Source of the DNA: Mortierella sp. BCC40632
Lineage: Eukaryota > Mortierellomycota > Mortierellomycetes > Mortierellales > Mortierellaceae
DNA length: 64,000 nucleotides
NCBI GenBank assembly: GCA_011634665.1
Contig: WAEK01000034.1
Span: forward strand, 1 to 64,000
Direction of reading: 5' to 3'
The position numbers and the translations under genes are program-made. Numbering within the stretch: position 1 is the stretch's first letter; each line of letters opens with the position of its first letter. The notes beneath the pieces were generated by a model. The model had not been told where the DNA came from and ran no database searches. It saw only the letters and a program-made list of their open reading frames with translations. Of the stretch, positions 61,560 to 64,000 are shown one piece after another.

Positions 61560-64000
61560 ATGAAAATGTTCAAGTTGTTTTGCATTGTTGATGGAGAGAC
61601 TACACTGCGAGTTTTTCCCATCAGCACTTCGAGCACTGCTACAGTTGGGGAGCTCAAGAACCTCATTAAAGACAAGAAGAGTCCCCGATTTGACGATGTC
61701 GCTGCTGATGAGCTCACTCTTTGGCATGTCAACATTGCAATTAAAGATGATGAGGAAGAGTCCATCATTCGTCTTGCCAATCTTGATGAGAAGGAGAAGA
61801 AGAAGCTTCACCCATGGTTGAATTCTCGGAGGTCTTCAATGACGAGCCTTCCAAGAAAACAGTTCATATTATTATCCAGCGACCAGGTATAACATTTTTA
61901 TTGAGTGGTAGAGAGCAAGTCTGTATATATTCGAAGCCATTAGACGATTGTTACAAAGAGCTAATTTTATTTTAAAATTAATAGCACTTTCCATGTCACG
62001 CTCAAGCTCTTCGTTGTCTGGTGAGTAGGAAATCAATTTTGTTTTAATGAACCATGTTTTACTACGTACTAAAGAGTGTTGATTCATTTTATAGGAAACA
62101 TTGAAGAGAATGTTGAAAGAATTTATGATAGTTTTTTTGCTCGAGGATCGCGAGTGGCGCTTTTCCTTGAATCATATGTAAGGGGAGAAGGAGATTTGCC
62201 AATGACGGAAGGTCCAATCAGGGGTCTCCCATGTGCATGGCGTCGAACATTTGGGAGGCCGTCAGAGAAGAGGCCAAGTTTACTTTTTTTCGATTTACCG
62301 AAACCTTCGAGGAATGAAGAGAAATTCTCGAATCTTGCGTCTGCTTCAATAATGGAGATGGTTCAGCAGAATAATCGCCCCGTTATTCCAGTGTTTGGGG
62401 TTTCAGGTAGAAATTGATGCCAATAGGTTTGCTTGTGAACGATGGTAACTGAACATATTATTAGCATATTTATTGAAAATGATCAACCATTCAACAATAA
62501 TAGGATGTGGCAAGACACGAGCAGTTATTGAGCTATTGTATCAACATTGGGGGATCTACTTCAACTCGTCCAGCGATGACTGGGGGTCATCAGACATGAT
62601 GACATTACACTCTTACGTTCAAAAGGAATTGTATCGTGATCGAAAGTCTTTTATTACAGATCCTCAAGTCAATAATGTTTATGCTAGGAAGATGACATAC
62701 CTTCTCCTCTTATCTCGGCTTCTTGTATTGAAGTACTGCCTTAATGTTGAAGGAAGCAATGAAGTGTTTACAAGCGCAAGATGGGCCCTCCTTCAAGTAT
62801 GCCCGCATGTGCTTTTTGAGGACTTTTTCAACTCCCTATTCGAGAATACATTTAAGCTTCGACACTACAATGAAAGCGACCTCATGGAATACGTTAAGGG
62901 AGTCTTGGAAGAGACAAGGAATCTTCTTATCCAAGAAGGATGCAAGCCAGTGTTTTCTCTCGGCACTAGATTGCTTCTAGTTCTTGATGAGGCGCAATTT
63001 CTTGGTGATGAATTCAGTTTTTTTTTTTGAGTCAATGTCATCGTCGGACAAATCGCCGCGACCTTTGCTTTCACCTGTTCTTCATGGATTGCGAGATGTC
63101 GACGGCCAGCGGCTTACACTTATTACCTGCGGAACAGGTTTGAGCATTAATACTCTTTTCTGGGTTCAGAGTTCAGGATCGGATCTGAAAGATAGCTCTG
63201 CAAAGTTTGAGGTAATTGAAATATTTGGTTTTGCCTCGGATGTGTTTTTCGTGTGCGAATTGAAGCTAGCTGAAGGAACAATAATCGTGACACAGTTGTC
63301 ACTACGTACTCAGTTTATGGAATTTTTAGGATGGTCTGATGTGGAGTCTATTAAGGATTATATTTATCGGATGCGGAAGAGTCTCCCAGACGACGAATCA
63401 AAGCGGGCGCTGGATAGAAGTTTTTCACAGAGGGCAGTGGATGTATTGTTCGAGAAGTTGGCGGGTCGATATCGTCCGGCAATTATGGCCATGGTAGGTA
63501 ACAACTTTTTTTTAGTACAGGTGTAGAGGATGTGGACTAGAGGATGTGGATTGAGTTCTTACCATTTCATTGGGTATACTTAAATATTTAGGAAAGGATC
63601 ATAGAAAGCGACGAGAAAGACACGTGGATGGAGGCTGTCAATTACACGGAAGAACTGCTGACATCTTATGAAAAGCGGGACCGTAAAGGCAATCTCTGCT
63701 ACGAACTCAGTCGTTTGCAACAGAAATGCAACAGTCATAAGGAAGTGGTGGGCGATTCCATTGGCAATATTCTTGGTCTTCTTTTATACAAGCGATGTAT
63801 GTTTGGAGAGGAAAAGCTCGTGTTAGATGAAACAATGACTGAGCTGGTTGAACGTGCATTTGGAAGGATCCGGATTATTCAGGCAAAAAGCCGTTGTTGC
63901 TCTAGATGAGCCATTTGTGTATAAGGCTGTGGAAAACTACTTCTTTGCTATTGACCCATACTTCAAGAAGGCAACTCAAAAAGACGAATGCTACTTACGA
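61560..64000 (+). CDS. Crinkler (CRN) family protein with P-loop ATPase, multi-exon, runs off the window
   Basis: Exon 1 encodes the CRN ubiquitin-like header (LFCIVDGE, TATVGELKNLIKDKKSPRFD, ADELTLWHVNI). A one-base shift near 61,812 disrupts its last part. Introns: about 61,890-62,091, 62,407-62,503 and 63,493-63,590. The second splits the Walker A codons: VFGVSG / CGKTRAVIELL. Walker B is LLLVLDEAQFLG (about 62,970-63,005), followed by an 11-T run (63,008-63,018) that shifts the frame by one, then LTLITCGTG. Another one-base shift lies in the A-run near 63,886-63,890, after which the frame stays open to the window end. These ATPase-bearing CRNs usually end in a nuclease-like domain, not visible here. 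They are effectors or conflict proteins in fungi and oomycetes. Confidence 0.8.

Overview
The window looks like nuclear DNA of an AT-rich, early-diverging fungus, probably Mucoromycota (Glomeromycotina- or Mortierellomycotina-like). The support is short spliceosomal introns (GT...AG, about 55-130 nt), TATA-box promoters, a eukaryotic 28S rRNA 3' fragment, a JmjC/4CXXC chromatin gene, F-box/LRR-like genes and a Crinkler gene with a P-loop ATPase. The phylum is an inference; no marker here fixes the species.

Most of the window is one unit of about 26.2 kb present twice, head to tail. Copy 2 runs about 23,813-50,045. Copy 1 runs from before the window to 23,812, with base 1 matching about 25,709. 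The unit carries a multi-exon Helitron replicase (HUH Rep plus PIF1-type helicase), about four small proteins that may be OB-fold/ssDNA-binding, two secreted lytic polysaccharide monooxygenase (LPMO)-like proteins with an N-terminal histidine after the signal peptide, two C2H2 zinc-finger proteins, an F-box-like protein, two proline-rich coiled-coil proteins, membrane proteins, a 12 x 21-bp minisatellite, G-rich 120-bp repeats, and a 5'-truncated 28S rRNA segment on the minus strand. The unit ends in a TATA-bearing promoter.

The two copies are broken at different places, mostly at homopolymers. Copy 1 is very noisy from 1 to about 11.8 kb and good from 12 to 24 kb. Copy 2 is good to about 38 kb and has scattered homopolymer shifts after that. 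Reading them side by side recovers intact genes for nearly every locus, so I treat most frameshifts as sequence error. One about 380-bp deletion in the copy 1 helicase is larger than that.

The right flank (50,046-64,000) differs in sequence but carries similar kinds of genes: a protein with two Crinkler-header-like ubiquitin folds, two more OB-like small proteins, a divergent uracil-DNA-glycosylase-like protein, a tandem pair of F-box-like paralogues, and a duplicated small secreted-peptide gene. It ends with two conventional multi-exon genes facing away from each other: a JmjC/4CXXC protein (minus) and a Crinkler ATPase that runs off the window (plus).

Working model: a very large Helitron-like mobile unit, or an island built around one, that has been tandemly amplified and carries its own ssDNA-handling proteins plus secreted and regulatory cargo. 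The Rep/helicase assignment is strong. The element's exact ends, and whether the tandem copy is real or an assembly product, are open.
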